A model generated the notes under the pieces. That model searched no databases and was not told the DNA's origin. It saw only the letters and a list, made by a program, of their open reading frames with translations. A program made the translations under genes and the position numbers. Of a DNA stretch of 64,000 nucleotides, positions 56,387 through 62,870 are shown one piece after another. The number at the start of each line of letters is the position of its first letter. The first letter of the stretch is position 1. The stretch lies in IMG/VR virus record IMGVR_UViG_3300009151_000035, positions 62,001 to 126,000 of that record; one strand, written 5' to 3'. The DNA is from a virus.

Positions 56387-57215
56387 TAGTTTTTTATATT
56401 ACAATGAGCAAGATGTTTTTTTCTTGCGTGTGCAATATCTTAACAAGTTTGTTGACAAGTTTGTTATTGTAGAAACTGACACAACGTTTAGTTGCCAGCC
56501 GCATGTCGCACAGTTTGATGCAGTGTACAAACAACTACCTTCAGACATACAAAAAAAGATAGTGTACCACTATCTCAAAATTGACAAGAGTAAATTCCAG
56601 TCTGGCGATGAACATTACAAGGACAATAGTCGTTATGTTGAACGCGAAATGCGTCATCAGAAAGCTCGCATGATTCGTGCCGAAAGCAACAATGACTGGG
56701 TTATGGTAAGCGACCTTGATGAAATCTGGGATGTTCGCAAACTGGATGAAGCCAAGGCCTTGGTTGATCAGCATGGCAAAATGTTTTTTGCTCAAGACAA
56801 TCGTACTGCTTTTATAGATTGGCGCATGGATTATGATCGCTGGCCTGGCACTAGATTCACAAGAGTAGACATCATGCCTGATCCTATACAAAAATTGTAC
56901 ATGAGTAAAAAGAAAACATGGGGTGCATTTAATAATGTGTACCTCGAAGCAGGTTGGCATCTTACACTGATGGGCAATGCCAAAATGAAAGCTGCACATA
57001 TAGATAGTCTGCGCGAAGGACCGGGGTGGACAGACAAATTAAAAAAATCAAGCAGTGAAATTGCTCAAGGCATGCTGTCGGGGCATTATAACACCGTGAT
57101 CAAAAAAGGTGGTATGCGAGCAACCAAAATAGGAGTTAATGACTTGGACCCAGATCTGGTAGTATTGGCTAAGAAATTTCCAGATCTATGGAGCAACGAT
57201 TTAACACCTATCTAA
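56379..57215 (+). CDS. GT17-like glycosyltransferase
   Basis: A 278-residue protein. MIDSFLYYNEQDVFFLRVQY, LNKFVDKFVIVETDTTFS is the signature N-terminus of GT17 (beta-1,4-N-acetylglucosaminyltransferase family): YNE, L..R...L...VDKFVIVE...TF. NNDWVMVSDLDEIWDVRKLD has the DxD-type DLDE at 112-115. HLTLMGNAKMKAAHIDSLRE, GPGWTDKL and SGHYNTVI continue the family pattern. Many phage and bacterial members are annotated only by family. It overlaps the FkbM gene by 8 bases and ends tail to tail with the minus-strand glycosyltransferase (15-base overlap). Confidence 0.82.
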   Translation: MIDSFLYYNEQDVFFLRVQYLNKFVDKFVIVETDTTFSCQPHVAQFDAVYKQLPSDIQKKIVYHYLKIDKSKFQSGDEHYKDNSRYVEREMRHQKARMIRAESNNDWVMVSDLDEIWDVRKLDEAKALVDQHGKMFFAQDNRTAFIDWRMDYDRWPGTRFTRVDIMPDPIQKLYMSKKKTWGAFNNVYLEAGWHLTLMGNAKMKAAHIDSLREGPGWTDKLKKSSSEIAQGMLSGHYNTVIKKGGMRATKIGVNDLDPDLVVLAKKFPDLWSNDLTPI

Positions 57216-58010
57216 GTTGGTCCAATAACTTTCTTGTCTAATTACTTTCAAATCTTTGGGCTTGCTTCTGCCTAATGTTTTGCGATCACCTTTGAGATGG
57301 TCCAAGTATGCACCCCACTTTGAATTGATCAATGGATGACCTTCGCCTGTGATTAGGTGGCTGCTCCAGTCCAACTCGTGTAAACTAGTCTGCCGACGAA
57401 CAGCATCAAAAACAAAACTATCATGCCATTCGTCCAGTGTAAAAATACCTTGTTCGGCGTCATCGTAATACTTTTGAAATTTAGTTAAAAAATCTCTCGT
57501 GCCGGGTCTGCTAAGATTCATGGCATACAGTCCACATTCGGTATATTTGCTACGCCGCCCTAAAAAACATAAATCACTTGTTTCTGGACACAGGTTTTCT
57601 AAATCTTTCACAGTTATAGGACTGTGGCATACAGTATCTGCATCCATCCAGATCAACCAATCAGTATCAGCATGTTTGGCACAATGAAAAATGCTGTACA
57701 CCTTGTGAGCAAAACGAACAGCGTCCCATTTGAATCCTTTGCCAGCATCCCGGCGTTTTGATCTAACTGGATCGCCACTTACATCGCCATTGGCTCGGGG
57801 AACGCCCTGCCACTGTTGTTTGAATGCAGTTAGTTGGTTGACCACGGCAATATCACGTACTAGAAGATTAGGTGCAGTTTCGTTTACGCTACAGCCTTCT
57901 GCGTATACAACCAGATTAACTGGCCAGTTTTGCAAAAATGTTTGGATCATGCGCTGGCCGTACTTTGCATAACCATCTGCATTAAACGTGGTAATTACAG
58001 TGTATTTCAT
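57201..58010 (-). CDS. GT-A glycosyltransferase on the minus strand
   Basis: A 269-residue protein. YTVITTFNADGYAKYGQRMI, QTFLQNWPVNLVVYAEG, then WDAVRFAHKVYSIFHCAKHA and DWLIWMDADTVCHSPITVKD (DxD at D123, D125). DLCFLGRRSKYTECGLYAMN and LDEWHDSFVFDAVRRQ follow. It is related to the gene at 54063 by order of motifs. It is flanked by + strand genes on both sides, so it has been inverted or inserted within the island. A late-like element CATAAGTA on the minus strand lies 6 bases upstream of its start. Confidence 0.78.
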   Translation of the reverse strand: MKYTVITTFNADGYAKYGQRMIQTFLQNWPVNLVVYAEGCSVNETAPNLLVRDIAVVNQLTAFKQQWQGVPRANGDVSGDPVRSKRRDAGKGFKWDAVRFAHKVYSIFHCAKHADTDWLIWMDADTVCHSPITVKDLENLCPETSDLCFLGRRSKYTECGLYAMNLSRPGTRDFLTKFQKYYDDAEQGIFTLDEWHDSFVFDAVRRQTSLHELDWSSHLITGEGHPLINSKWGAYLDHLKGDRKTLGRSKPKDLKVIRQESYWTNLDRC

Positions 58011-58016
58011 CTCACA

Positions 58017-58024
58017 TACTTATG
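58017..58024 (-). promoter_or_regulatory. Late-like element for the minus-strand glycosyltransferase
   Basis: The minus strand reads CATAAGTA, TGTGAG, ATG. It is one base off the TAAATA core shared by the other late elements, with the same 6-base spacing as gp14. It overlaps the start codon of the divergent gene. Confidence 0.35.
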
Positions 58025-58870
58025 ATCAATAACGTAGCCTATTTTCCTTCTCAATGTGCTCAAAACAGCAGACCCGTAATGAGTGCAGTGCTGGATTATT
58101 TTCAAGCCCGCGGCATACAAACACAAGAGAATTCAATGCAATCGGATGCGGCTGTGATTTGGTCGGTGTTGTGGGCAGGCCGAATGGCGCCTAACCAAGA
58201 AGTATACAAGCACTATCGATCACAAGGCAAGCCAGTGGTCATAATTGAAGTAGGTGCGCTGTATCGCGGTAACACCTGGAAGATTGCAGTAAACAATATT
58301 ACTGCACAAGGCTACTATGGCCACTTGGACAATTTAGACTGGGATCGACCTGCCAAACTAAAGATCAGTTTGGCCAAGCAAATTGGTAGCAAACCCAATA
58401 TTGTGATTGCCGCACAACATGATCGCAGTCTACAGGTTACTGGTGTTGACATGACTGACTGGGTCAATAACACAATTGGTATTCTTAGAAACAACACAGA
58501 CCGTCCTATCACCATACGTCCGCATCCACGCTGTAGACTGTTGTTAAATAGCTTGCCGCCGGGTGTGATTATTGAATCACCGCAAAAGTTAGCCAACACA
58601 TATGACAGTTATGACATGCACTTTGATTGTCATGCTGTAGTCAACCTCAATTCAGGTCCGGGCATACAGGCAGCCATAGCAGGGGTAAGACCAGTGGTAG
58701 AATTGACCAGTTTGGCATATCCTGTGGCGGTAGGGGTTAGTGACATCGAACAGCCTTATGAAAAAGACCGACAACTATGGCTCACACAGATTTGCCATAC
58801 CGAATACACTGTAGAAGAATTGCAAAGAGGAACATGGCTAAAAAGAATAGAACCCGCACTGACCAAATGA
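58022..58870 (+). CDS. Capsule-biosynthesis-like protein (paralogue 3)
   Basis: A 282-residue protein. The N-terminal AAVIWSVLWAGRMAPNQEVY, KHYRSQGKPVVIIEVGALYR is a domain not obvious in the other two. Then NIVIAAQHDRSLQVTGVDMT, DWVNNTIGILRNNTDRPITI, RPHPRC is followed by HAVVNLNSGPGIQAAIAGVR, VSDIEQPYEKDRQLWLTQIC and HTEYTVEELQRGTWLKRIEP. The motifs NxNS...G.Q.A.AG..P.V, DIEQPYEKDR and EL..G..W are shared with the proteins at 53309 and 54799. Probably a GT-B-type or capsule-related transferase; start ATG at 58022 is 11 bases from the divergent gene. Confidence 0.6.
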   Translation: MINNVAYFPSQCAQNSRPVMSAVLDYFQARGIQTQENSMQSDAAVIWSVLWAGRMAPNQEVYKHYRSQGKPVVIIEVGALYRGNTWKIAVNNITAQGYYGHLDNLDWDRPAKLKISLAKQIGSKPNIVIAAQHDRSLQVTGVDMTDWVNNTIGILRNNTDRPITIRPHPRCRLLLNSLPPGVIIESPQKLANTYDSYDMHFDCHAVVNLNSGPGIQAAIAGVRPVVELTSLAYPVAVGVSDIEQPYEKDRQLWLTQICHTEYTVEELQRGTWLKRIEPALTK

Positions 58871-59574
58871 CTGACTGTGCCTGCGTTATTCACGGAACTG
58901 GGTATGACTGGATATATGTTGAACGTCTGTACAACATGTTAAACCGACACTTGAGTGTCGGTTGCAGAATGCACGTTTACACTGAACACGATAGATCAGT
59001 GCCACCACACATGATCAAGCATTGTTTGGAAGATTGGGCAGGCATCAGCGGCCCTAAACGATCCTGGTGGTACAAAATGCAGTTGTTTAATCCTGAACAC
59101 CACTCGGGTAATTTGCTGTATTTTGATTTGGATGTTGTGATCAACGGAGACATAACATGGATCACACACCTTGACACAGAAAAATTTTGGACCATAAAAG
59201 ATTTTAGATATTTACAAAACCCTACGTTGTCGGGAATCAACAGCAGTATCATGTGGTGGAATGTAGAACGCTACCAGCAGGTATGGGAAAAATTCAAAGC
59301 AGAAGACGTGACCAAAGTAGTGCGGCAGTACCCAGGCGATCAAGACTATCTAAATGTCACCATTGACTACAACAATCGCAGATACCTTGATGTCGACCGA
59401 ATCAAAAGTTATCGCTGGCAAGTGGCCGATGGTGGATTTGACTTTCCCATGCGTGTGCCTCGCATGCCGGGTACCGGTGCCGCAATTGACTCAGAAACCT
59501 GTGTCATAGTGTTTCACGGTCAGCCCAAACCGCATGAGGTACGTGATCCTAAAATTGTACAACTTTGGACTTAG
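58867..59574 (+). CDS. GT-A glycosyltransferase, last gene of the glycan island
   Basis: A 235-residue protein. CVIHGTGYDWIYVERLYNML, NRHLSVGCRMHVYTEHDRSV, GPKRSWWYKMQLFNPEHHSG and NLLYFDLDVVINGDITWI with DxD at D87 and D89. LSGINSSIMWWNVERYQQVW and YPGDQDYLNV are followed by the metal-binding FHGQPKPHEVRDPKIVQLW near the C-terminus, a pattern typical of phage GT-A proteins with a final HG.PKP. ATG at 58867 overlaps the previous stop (ATGA); a longer reading starting in that gene is rejected. Confidence 0.82.
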   Translation: MTDCACVIHGTGYDWIYVERLYNMLNRHLSVGCRMHVYTEHDRSVPPHMIKHCLEDWAGISGPKRSWWYKMQLFNPEHHSGNLLYFDLDVVINGDITWITHLDTEKFWTIKDFRYLQNPTLSGINSSIMWWNVERYQQVWEKFKAEDVTKVVRQYPGDQDYLNVTIDYNNRRYLDVDRIKSYRWQVADGGFDFPMRVPRMPGTGAAIDSETCVIVFHGQPKPHEVRDPKIVQLWT

Positions 59575-59575
59575 G

Positions 59576-59604
59576 TTGACCAATAATTCCCGTTTTGCTA
59601 TAAT
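59576..59604 (+). promoter_or_regulatory. Early sigma70-type promoter (family copy 3)
   Basis: TTGACC at 59576-59581, 17-base spacer, TGC then TATAAT at 59599-59604. The TTGACCAATAA start is identical to the other four copies. It begins right after the stop codon of the last glycan-island gene. Confidence 0.92.
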
Positions 59605-59629
59605 TAGGACTTAGCAACAAGGAGCCGCT

Positions 59630-59836
59630 ATGGGGTACAAGGTTATTGAAGTTGATAACATACGTGAAAAATACGGAGCCCGTCCAGGTTTAGAAGGCCC
59701 GTTCAACTTCTCTGGCCGAGTGTTGTATTATGACCCCAAAGAGGGCGCATACTATGACCCGCGCACTGACTTCTATGTGGATCAAAGCGAGATGGATGCG
59801 CTCAATCAACAATTTTACGAAATCTTAAAAAGGTAA
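59630..59836 (+). CDS. Small early protein, unknown function
   Basis: A 68-residue protein, MGYKVIEVDNIREKYGARPG and a Tyr/Asp-rich middle (RVLYYDPKEGAYYDPRTDFY), ending QQFYEILKR. A strong AAGGAG lies 8 bases before the ATG and a consensus early promoter 25 bases upstream, so it should be well expressed early. I do not recognise it. Its small size and early promoter make a host-takeover role possible (inference). Confidence 0.72.
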   Translation: MGYKVIEVDNIREKYGARPGLEGPFNFSGRVLYYDPKEGAYYDPRTDFYVDQSEMDALNQQFYEILKR

Positions 59837-59841
59837 TACTT

Positions 59842-60255
59842 TTGCTGTACTTTGCTTATGGAATGAATACCAACCGTGAGGGCATGGCTTCGCGCTGTCG
59901 TGGCGCACTGAGCTTGGGTCACGCACGCCTGATTGATCATGCCTTCCGCTTTGCCATTCACGCTGATGTGGTGCCGTGTAAGGGTTCTTATGTGGACGGT
60001 GTGCTGTGGCGCATTGATGAGTTTCATTTGAACAGCCTGGACCGCCTGGAAGGCTTTCCATGGTACTACAACCGTGGCCAATTTGCAGTGGAGCATCGTG
60101 GTGGAGTGGTTGTTGCAGAGTGTTACTTTATGCAACCCGGCAATGAACCCAGCCTGCCCGACCAGAGCTATTTTGACATGGTGGTTGAGGGCTATGAGCA
60201 ACATGGTGTGCCTACAGAGCAGGTGTTTAATAGTGTATACGATAGTATTACATAA
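59842..60255 (+). CDS. Gamma-glutamylcyclotransferase-like (AIG2/GGCT fold) protein
   Basis: A 137-residue protein starting with TTG, 5 bases after the preceding stop. LYFAYGMNTNREGMASRCRG contains the YGxN loop (residues 5-8). LGHARLIDHAFRFAIHADVV, SYVDGVLWRIDEFHLNSLDR and LEGFPWYYNRGQFAVEHRGG carry the conserved glutamate near residue 71 that acts as the acid-base residue in GGCT-fold enzymes. The family cleaves gamma-glutamyl amines or dipeptides; phage members are common, though their substrates are mostly unknown. It may alter glutathione or gamma-glutamyl pools, or act on gamma-glutamyl intermediates; this is inference. Confidence 0.82.
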   Translation: MLYFAYGMNTNREGMASRCRGALSLGHARLIDHAFRFAIHADVVPCKGSYVDGVLWRIDEFHLNSLDRLEGFPWYYNRGQFAVEHRGGVVVAECYFMQPGNEPSLPDQSYFDMVVEGYEQHGVPTEQVFNSVYDSIT

Positions 60256-60274
60256 CCTGCCAGAATAACGGGAC

Positions 60275-60303
60275 TTGACCAATAAATGGCAATCTGCTAC
60301 AAT
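60275..60303 (+). promoter_or_regulatory. Early sigma70-type promoter (family copy 4)
   Basis: TTGACC at 60275-60280, 17-base spacer, TGC then TACAAT at 60298-60303. It drives the 44-codon gene at 60324. Confidence 0.82.
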
Positions 60304-60323
60304 AGTGGCATAAGGAGTTAAAC

Positions 60324-60458
60324 ATGTATAGAGTAGATAGTTCGTTGCTTTTTCGCAACATCCAAGCACTTGATAATTTCCTGCAAGCACATCAAGGTAA
60401 AACTTTTGTAATAGAATACATTACCAGTTATGCACTTGGTGATCCAATGGAACAATAA
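60324..60458 (+). CDS. 44-residue early peptide, unknown function
   Basis: Starts MYRVDSSLLFRNIQALDNFL and ends SYALGDPMEQ. Support comes from context: an early promoter of the conserved family 20 bases upstream, AAGGAG 8 bases before the ATG, and a stop codon directly followed by the next early promoter. No family is recognised. The dedicated promoter on both sides implies a single-gene transcription unit. Confidence 0.6.
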   Translation: MYRVDSSLLFRNIQALDNFLQAHQGKTFVIEYITSYALGDPMEQ

Positions 60459-60460
60459 GG

Positions 60461-60489
60461 TTGACCAATAATTGCCAATTTGCTATAAT
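60461..60489 (+). promoter_or_regulatory. Early sigma70-type promoter (family copy 5)
   Basis: TTGACC at 60461-60466, 17-base spacer, TGC then TATAAT at 60484-60489. It begins two bases after the stop of the 44-codon gene and drives the AAA+ ATPase gene and the two small genes after it. Confidence 0.92.
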
Positions 60490-60534
60490 ACACACATAGA
60501 CAGCAAAGTTCAACAGCACACTAAGGAGCCAACC

Positions 60535-61563
60535 ATGAGTGCAATTCGTATCGTTCGCGGCGTTTACCGCAACAAAACTGTTCAAAACCAAGTGTTCAAC
60601 TTGGTGAGCGGGTTTCAAACTGGTGCCAAAGGTGGCTATGTCACCGTGCAAAATGATGGTACCTTTCCCAACTGCCCTGATGCCATCCGCATCAAGGTAG
60701 AAAACATTTCGGACATTGAGTATACTTCAGGAGAGCATGTGCAAGAAAACACTGTAAAGTTCAAGCCCACTGTGGTGGCAGAGACCGATGAGCAAGCCAT
60801 GGATCGTATCCGTGAGCGCTTTGATATCCTGCATGAGATGACCAAGGCCTGCGTGAGCGGCGACATCCGTGCTATGATTGTGAGTGGCCCTCCTGGCGTG
60901 GGCAAGAGCTATGGTGTGGAGCAAGAGATTGACAAGGCCTGTTTGTTTGACAAGCTGGCTAGCAAACGCCTTAAGGCCGAGGTTGTTAAAGGTTCGGCCA
61001 GTCCCATTGGCCTGTACCAGACCCTGTACAAGTATTCAGATCCCAATTGTGTGTTGGTGTTTGATGACTGTGACTCAATCCTGTTGGATGACGTTGCTCT
61101 TAACTTGCTAAAGGGTGCCCTGGACTCTGGCAAGAAGCGCAAGATCTCCTGGTTGTCAGACAGTCGCATTCTGCGAAGCGAAGGCATTCCGGACAGTTTT
61201 GAGTTCAAGGGTTCGGTAATTTTTATTACCAACTTGAAGTTTGATACCATGCGCTCGCAAAAATTGCGGGACCACTTGGATGCATTGCAGAGCCGGTGCC
61301 ACTACTTGGACTTGACACTTGACACCATGCGTGACAAGGTGTTGCGTATCAAGCAGATTGCCAAGGACGGTGTGTTGTTTGCAGACTACGACTTTGACGA
61401 GTGTGTGCAAGACGAGATCATCGCCTTCATGGACGAGAATAAAAATCGTTTGCGTGAGATGAGTTTGCGTATGGCGTTGAAGATTGCAGACTTGCGCAAG
61501 ATGTCAGTATTGAACTGGAAGCGCCTGGCAGAGACCACTGTTATGAAACCCGCAGGAGCCTAA
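60535..61563 (+). CDS. AAA+ ATPase
   Basis: A 342-residue protein. Walker A GPPGVGKS at 118-125 (MIVSGPPGVGKSYGVEQEID) and Walker B VLVFDDCD near 173-180, followed by DVALNLLKGALDSGKKRKIS, VIFITNLKFD as sensor 1 region and SQKLRDHLDALQSRCHYLDL. The N-terminal ~85 residues are a separate beta-rich domain (VRGVYRNKTVQNQVF). The C-terminal ~60 residues are helical. It is not a clamp loader (no gp44 signature visible). Early promoter and AGGAG precede ATG 60535; a longer frame from 60472 overlaps the promoter and is rejected. Likely a remodelling ATPase acting early; target unknown. Confidence 0.82.
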   Translation: MSAIRIVRGVYRNKTVQNQVFNLVSGFQTGAKGGYVTVQNDGTFPNCPDAIRIKVENISDIEYTSGEHVQENTVKFKPTVVAETDEQAMDRIRERFDILHEMTKACVSGDIRAMIVSGPPGVGKSYGVEQEIDKACLFDKLASKRLKAEVVKGSASPIGLYQTLYKYSDPNCVLVFDDCDSILLDDVALNLLKGALDSGKKRKISWLSDSRILRSEGIPDSFEFKGSVIFITNLKFDTMRSQKLRDHLDALQSRCHYLDLTLDTMRDKVLRIKQIAKDGVLFADYDFDECVQDEIIAFMDENKNRLREMSLRMALKIADLRKMSVLNWKRLAETTVMKPAGA

Positions 61564-61564
61564 C

Positions 61565-61681
61565 ATGTACGAAATATGGGATGGAGACTTGTACTTGTAC
61601 TCAGTGGATACCGAGTACGAAGCAGATGAACAGCGTGAAGCAGGCTTCACAGTTAAATGTTTAGAATACTACGGAGCGTGA
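61565..61681 (+). CDS. 38-residue acidic peptide, unknown function
   Basis: MYEIWDGDLYLYSVDTEYEA followed by DEQREAGFTVKCLEYYGA. GGAG is well placed upstream of the ATG, one base separates it from the ATPase stop, and the next gene starts one base after its stop. These fit translational coupling in an early operon. The Tyr/Glu-rich composition matches no family I know. Confidence 0.5.
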   Translation: MYEIWDGDLYLYSVDTEYEADEQREAGFTVKCLEYYGA

Positions 61682-61682
61682 C

Positions 61683-61898
61683 ATGGAAAAATTTGCAGTG
61701 TTTGTTGGTGCAATTGTGATTGCTATTATGGGAGTTCTGTTATTGAGTTTCTTACTGAGCTGGCCTGTGTACATGCTGTGGAATGGTTGCTTGGTCGATG
61801 CAGTGCCTTCTGTTAAAGAAGTCACCTGGTTGCAGGCCTGGGGCATCACTGTCCTGTGCGGCTTCCTTTTTAAGACATCGGTCAACTCAAAAGATTAA
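61683..61898 (+). CDS. Small membrane protein, two predicted spans
   Basis: A 71-residue protein. AVFVGAIVIAIMGVLLLSFL at the N-terminus forms one transmembrane helix, and WLQAWGITVLCGFLFKT near the C-terminus may form a second. No signal peptide cleavage motif is visible. It ends the early operon started at 60461, directly before two hairpins that look like a terminator. Candidate superinfection-exclusion or membrane-active protein on size and placement alone (inference). Confidence 0.62.
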   Translation: MEKFAVFVGAIVIAIMGVLLLSFLLSWPVYMLWNGCLVDAVPSVKEVTWLQAWGITVLCGFLFKTSVNSKD

Positions 61899-61912
61899 CC
61901 CTCCAAGGTTAC

Positions 61913-61940
61913 CCCGGGCATTGGTTGGCTCCGGCCCGGG
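61913..61940 (+). repeat. GC-rich inverted repeat
   Basis: CCCGGGC and GCCCGGG flank a 14-base loop. No U-run follows directly, but the terminator hairpin begins 8 bases later, so this may assist termination or block 3' exonucleases. Confidence 0.5.
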
Positions 61941-61948
61941 CTTTATGG

Positions 61949-61980
61949 CAGGTACCCGTAAAACGGTACCTGTCTTTTTG
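61949..61980 (+). terminator. Rho-independent terminator of the early operon
   Basis: Stem CAGGTACC.CGT pairs with ACGGTACCTG (one bulged C, AAA loop), followed by TCTTTTT. It is the strongest terminator in the window, and its U-run overlaps the -35 of the next promoter. Confidence 0.85.
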
Positions 61981-62006
61981 ACTTTTTTCGTCGGTAAGTA
62001 TATACT
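61978..62006 (+). promoter_or_regulatory. Sigma70-type promoter overlapping the terminator
   Basis: TTGACT at 61978-61983, 17-base spacer, TATACT at 62001-62006. The ATG at 62013 follows the -10 by 6 bases, matching the geometry at 15980 and 21313. Confidence 0.55.
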
Positions 62007-62012
62007 GTTATA

Positions 62013-62870
62013 ATGCCGCAACACCTGCTGATACATCTAAGCCAAGGCCTAGAACTACAATTTCAAATACGACCAACTCCGCTTGCTGAGTTGTGGGTTG
62101 AGCGTATGCATGCCCGCGGCAGTTATCCTTTAGACCATCCAGATCGATTTTACGGCTTTGGTTCTTGTTTGGAAGAGCGCCAGCGTGCCGAACTTATGAT
62201 CCAACAATGTATCAAAACAATCAACCAACATGATACCATAATTGAGCGTGAGTTTGATTGGAGCCAAGACAGTCTCAATTACATGCACAACATTTTTGAA
62301 CGCTTTCACGGTCTGCTAGATCAACAAACATCAGAATACTGGCAACAGGCGCCTGTGGCTGTGAGACAGGCACTGGCTGAATTGAATCTGGCTGTGCATA
62401 GATGTGAAATTGTGCTCGAAGGTGCTCAACCAAGACTTGTTTGCACTTGGTTTGGCATGCCCAAAACAAAAACACTCGAGCCTTACCAACTCATGCAATG
62501 GGGAGAAACGCAAATTAAATTTGGAACTGTGTATCTCAACTATTGTGAAATTGGAAAAACAGTTGAGGACTTGGCGCACGATAACGATGCATATATAGGT
62601 GACGAAGCATTCCGCCCATTCAGTCATTACAGTGCCGATTTCAATGTGGCCTTCTTTGATCAAGATCTAATTTCTAAAGAGCCAAGAATGCAACAATATA
62701 TTGAGCAACATCGAGATTTTTTTCTTGCTCATCATATAACAAATGTGTATAATGCAAGAGCACGACCCTTGCGTTTTCCTGTTGCAGATTTGGAATTCGC
62801 AGGTGATACCAACGAACTTATAACACAAATAGCACGCCAGCAACGGGTGCTTGAAGTAAACATACAATGA
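62013..62870 (+). CDS. Protein of unknown function upstream of UvsW (285 aa)
   Basis: MPQHLLIHLSQGLELQFQIR, then LAELWVERMHARGSYPLDHP and DRFYGFGSCLEERQRAELMI. Later IKFGTVYLNYCEIGKTVEDL, DNDAYIGDEAFRPFSHYSAD and FNVAFFDQDLISKEPRMQQY. The composition is that of a soluble globular protein with no catalytic motif I can name. The start lies 6 bases after a -10 hexamer and no Shine-Dalgarno is present. The stop overlaps the UvsW start (ATGA), so expression is coupled to the helicase, hinting at a role in DNA metabolism. Confidence 0.62.
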   Translation: MPQHLLIHLSQGLELQFQIRPTPLAELWVERMHARGSYPLDHPDRFYGFGSCLEERQRAELMIQQCIKTINQHDTIIEREFDWSQDSLNYMHNIFERFHGLLDQQTSEYWQQAPVAVRQALAELNLAVHRCEIVLEGAQPRLVCTWFGMPKTKTLEPYQLMQWGETQIKFGTVYLNYCEIGKTVEDLAHDNDAYIGDEAFRPFSHYSADFNVAFFDQDLISKEPRMQQYIEQHRDFFLAHHITNVYNARARPLRFPVADLEFAGDTNELITQIARQQRVLEVNIQ

